Below are positions 61,601 to 64,000 of a stretch of 64,000 nucleotides of DNA, one piece after another; position 1 is the stretch's first letter, and each line of letters opens with the position of its first letter. Under the pieces are notes generated by a model, which searched no databases, was not told the origin of the DNA, and saw only the letters and a list, made by a program, of their open reading frames with translations. The position numbers were made by a program, and so were the translations under genes. Location of the stretch: NCBI GenBank assembly GCA_023091665.1, contig JALJCQ010000028.1, forward strand, positions 620,001-684,000, read 5' to 3'. The DNA is from Pythium myriotylum. Lineage: Eukaryota > Oomycota > Peronosporomycetes > Pythiales > Pythiaceae.

Positions 61601-62465
61601 GCAATTCCGACGCCACAACCCGAAGAACAGCGTGTCCGGTCAGTACTTTTCGGTAAAGACCTATGCGCCGCCTGAGCGTCGTGGAGCCGCCGGTGGTACA
61701 GGACTGGATGGCGCGTACAATCCGTCGGCATCAGCAATGCGCGACACGTCATCACCGCCAGCGTATCTGATCGTGACCGTGGGTGTGACTGATGCGCAGC
61801 TGGAGGTACTACCTACGCTGTTGGCATCAGGCAAGCCGTTCCGGATGCGGTGCGTGCTGTTTACGCAGGGTGTGAACGAGAAGCAGTCGCTCGTGCACGC
61901 GCTGAAGTCACAGACCGTTAAAGTCCAGGATCGTATCAACCGCGAGAACCTCGAGGAGCTCAAGGAGATCTACAACATCTTCCGCCGTGTCCACGACGCG
62001 GATAATGTAGCGCGCGACCGCATCTCGAAGATCCACGCGGACGCGCGAGGCGAGAACTGCATCAGTCGATACAACCTTGAGACGCTGGACGACCTCCTCA
62101 CGCAGATCGAGCAGCATGTGTGCTCGAGCTCGAACCAGTTCAAGAAGAATGTGGCGCTGCTCATGGACACCTCCGACTTTTGTCGCGAGCTCGGCGGCGC
62201 GCGCGTGACGTGCTGTAAGTCGGGCAAGGATCGCACAGCCATGTCTGTCACGCTCGAGCAGGCGCGGCTCTGCTGCTCGCGGCTGCGCGTGGCGCAAAGC
62301 CACGGGAAGAAGCTATGCGCGACCATGCGGCTCTATGGCGTGCGACGCAAGAACGTCTTCCTCAACACCAAGAGCAGCAAGTTCGCGTTCAACGAAATGC
62401 AGCGCAAGATGCTGCCCGACTGCTACAAGCCGCCCGTGGGCACGTACAAGTCGGGCAAGACCTAG
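58685..62465 (+). CDS. PH-C2-INPP4 type inositol polyphosphate 4-phosphatase (two exons)
   Basis: My model is exons 58685-59107 and 59178-62465, intron 70 bases (GTGCGT to GACAG), phase 0; 1,236 residues. The splice falls inside a PH domain (about 125-228): GTLTKQGSWRRNWKT joined to RFFLLRQDVPSLSYYKS, ending in the conserved Trp helix (QQRWMDACQQLI). An acidic tract lies near 300-345 and a C2-like domain at about 380-500 (LVLELAVG...LRCCVKVVGY). The C-terminal half is the INPP4 catalytic region with the CX5R signature CKSGKDR, C1154 and R1160, followed by TAMSVTLEQARLC, nearly identical to animal INPP4. It removes the 4-phosphate from PtdIns(3,4)P2. The PH domain is an addition to the animal layout. 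Active-site residues are intact. Confidence 0.92.
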
Positions 62466-62582
62466 GACCATCCACCTCCACCACCCCCACACAGGTATTA
62501 GTTGTACAAATGACAGTAAGTAAGAAACACCACACCCGACTATTTTAACTCGACAAAGATAGTAGCATTTGTCAATAGACTT

Positions 62583-63620
62583 CTAACTCGACTCGTCCAG
62601 CGCGCCACAGAGCATCGCGCACACATCACTGAATGACGATACGTCCACTTGACCAGAGTTGACGCGGATCCTCGCTTCTTCCTTCCCGACCGCGTCGTCG
62701 TCGATGCGGTACAAGTGCCACTCGGTGAAGTTCGTCGCGACCGCATACACGACCGAGAGCTTCTCGGCAGTCGACAATTCTTCGCTCGCGACGAGCGCAT
62801 TCCCAGCAGCGACGCCAAGGTCTCCGTGCTTGGCTTCCGCGACGCACATCACAGTCTTCCCGCCTCGCTTGAGCACATAGTCGACTCGCGCAGTCCCTTC
62901 GATCATCTCGCCGGGCACGATCTTGTCAACGTCGATTGTGAGATCGTCAAAGAGGCTCGCGAGCGTCGTGAGCATGGGCGCGATCACGAGCCGGAGCGGA
63001 CCGTCGCTCAGCACGAGCGGCATCGTTTTGCTCGTGTGCGTCAAGTGCTGCACGAGGAAGTCGGTCGTGGCGAGCGGGACCGGCTTGCGTTTCTGGACAA
63101 AGTCCTCGCTGGCAAACGCCTGACGGATCTCGTCCAACGAGAGCTCGATCGCGTCGCTGTGCTCCGTGCGACTCTCGTTGATACTGTCCAGCACGACATT
63201 GAGCTTCCGCCACCGCGCCCGACGGGCGCGAGAGTCTACCTGGCCGCCATTCTTGGCCACGATGTCGTAGTCACCTTCGCTTGGGAGCTTCACCACCACA
63301 TCAACCTCGCCTTCACAGACTCGGAACCGCTTGTCGAAGCGGTACGCGAAGAGAAGCCCGACGTTCGTGATCGCTGGCAAGGGCTTTGCGCTTTCGATGA
63401 GGTCCAGGATGCGGCTGGGCACTTGGAGTTGCGCCAGATCTTCGTCATCGGACTTGAGATCCTTCACGTGGTAGAGCTCCAGCAATCGCGGGTCGAACCA
63501 AATCAGCTGAGGCGCTGCGGCCCTGATTTTCAACCGGAGTTTGCCCACGCACTCGTGGCCGTCGACGTCCAGCGAGAAGACACGGCCGGTGCCGAGCACT
63601 GCGCATGAGAGCGTCGCCAT
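62583..63620 (-). CDS. CRN (Crinkler)-like protein with PD-(D/E)XK-type C-terminal motif
   Basis: 345 residues counted from the ATG at 63620; the 26 upstream in-frame residues look like leader. The start (MATLSCAVLGTGRVFSLDVDGHECVGKLRLKIR) has the pattern of the ubiquitin-like CRN header, and LLELYHVKD near 47-54 stands where the LFLAK motif lies in classical Crinklers. Residues about 85-275 form the second domain, with D247 (RVDYVL), then E262-x-K264 (VAEAKHGD), the spacing of a restriction-endonuclease-like nuclease core. In oomycetes such proteins are often delivered effectors that act in the host nucleus; here the LFLAK motif is divergent and delivery is unproven. No signal peptide is visible, which is common for CRNs. 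It lies convergent with the phosphatase gene, 117 bases apart. Confidence 0.65.
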   Translation of the reverse strand: MATLSCAVLGTGRVFSLDVDGHECVGKLRLKIRAAAPQLIWFDPRLLELYHVKDLKSDDEDLAQLQVPSRILDLIESAKPLPAITNVGLLFAYRFDKRFRVCEGEVDVVVKLPSEGDYDIVAKNGGQVDSRARRARWRKLNVVLDSINESRTEHSDAIELSLDEIRQAFASEDFVQKRKPVPLATTDFLVQHLTHTSKTMPLVLSDGPLRLVIAPMLTTLASLFDDLTIDVDKIVPGEMIEGTARVDYVLKRGGKTVMCVAEAKHGDLGVAAGNALVASEELSTAEKLSVVYAVATNFTEWHLYRIDDDAVGKEEARIRVNSGQVDVSSFSDVCAMLCGALDESS

Positions 63621-63778
63621 GGATGCCGGGGAGACTGGATGGATGGAGAGAAAATGAAGAGTGAAGAACCGAGGAGAATGGGATTTGAACAGAAACAAAC
63701 AGTTGATGGATGGGGTGCAGATTTTTAACCGGGGTCTCTTACGAGAAAGTACCGAGCACTGCCTACTGGGACGAGACT

Positions 63779-64000
63779 CTAGACCACAACGGTCGGGTCC
63801 TTCTTCGCCGCCTCCAGCAGCTCCTTGAGCGAGCGGAAATGAATACTTGGGAAGAACTCGTCGTGGTCGCGCTGGACTTTGGCCTGGTCCAGCGCGAGCT
63901 TCCCGTGAGGCACAAGGAGCTTTAACTCGACTACGAACCGTTCCTGGAAGTTCTCTTTCTTGTCGGCGATAGCTTCCAGCTCGCCCACGTTCTCGTGCGA
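63779..64000 (-). CDS. Partial protein, C-terminal end only
   Basis: The frame is open from the window edge to a TAG at 63779-63781, so only the last 73 residues are seen. The peptide is charged and helical (ENFQERFVVELKLLVPHGKLALDQAKVQRDHDEFF, in part) and ends in three Val. No family is recognised. The gene lies 158 bases upstream of the CRN-like gene on the same strand, so its 3' flank and the promoter of that gene overlap. Confidence 0.55.
   Translation of the reverse strand, partial: SHENVGELEAIADKKENFQERFVVELKLLVPHGKLALDQAKVQRDHDEFFPSIHFRSLKELLEAAKKDPTVVV

Overview
The window is nuclear DNA of a eukaryote, most likely an oomycete (Stramenopila). Supporting signs are intron-poor genes with short GT-AG introns (about 41-120 bases), a WLGC-type leucine-rich-repeat membrane protein, a Crinkler-like (CRN) putative effector, a coiled-coil/PX protein, and a TTLL9-type tubulin polyglutamylase, which points to a flagellated zoospore stage. 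Most genes have very GC-rich third codon positions, but three blocks (about 1-1.7 kb, 5.4-8.7 kb and 42-56 kb) are clearly less GC-rich. No tRNA, rRNA, CRISPR or intact transposon was found.

Layout. 1-7.1 kb: three tandem paralogues of an unrecognised multi-pass membrane protein; the first is cut by the window edge and the third carries a frame break or a new intron. 7.1-9.5 kb (minus): a four-exon WLGC/LRR membrane protein. 11.0-11.8 kb: YrhK-like membrane protein. 12.5-14.7 kb: DHX15/Prp43 spliceosomal helicase. 14.8-15.5 kb: a nearly perfect 42-base-arm hairpin and a 25-base poly-C run. 15.7-17.1 kb (minus): a BRO/MSV199-T5orf172 type gene resembling large DNA virus proteins. 17.5-18.9 kb: organellar DEAD-box helicase. 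20.1-22.1 kb: IQ and WW protein in five exons. 22.6-24.6 kb: IQ/coiled-coil/PX protein. 24.9-26.4 kb (minus): MYND plus CSRNP-like cysteine-rich protein. 26.8-27.4 kb: small basic protein. 27.5-29.7 kb: divergent TTLL9 (minus) and DPM1 (plus). 29.9-30.6 kb (minus): single-pass membrane protein. 30.6-32.9 kb: gene-poor block. 32.9-35.2 kb (minus): eIF2B epsilon. 35.4-36.6 kb: basic unknown protein. 37.1-40.9 kb: two-domain, twelve-membrane-segment class III nucleotide cyclase. 41.0-48.7 kb: very large protein with 17 Tudor/chromo-like repeats, EF-hands and PUB-like domains. 48.8-57.9 kb: 3,038-residue protein with beta-propeller-like, kinase-like and EF-hand parts. 58.7-62.5 kb: PH-C2-INPP4 phosphatase. 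62.6-63.6 kb (minus): CRN-like protein with a nuclease-type motif. A partial minus-strand gene closes the window.

There is no operon logic. Most genes are conserved housekeeping genes (splicing, translation initiation, dolichol-mannose synthesis, phosphoinositide and cyclic-nucleotide signalling) mixed with lineage-specific ones. The most interesting items are the cyclase with its two half-sites in inverted order, the Tudor-PUB giant, the pseudokinase-like giant beside it, the virus-like BRO gene, and the mosaic membrane-protein family with a possible exon-to-intron conversion.
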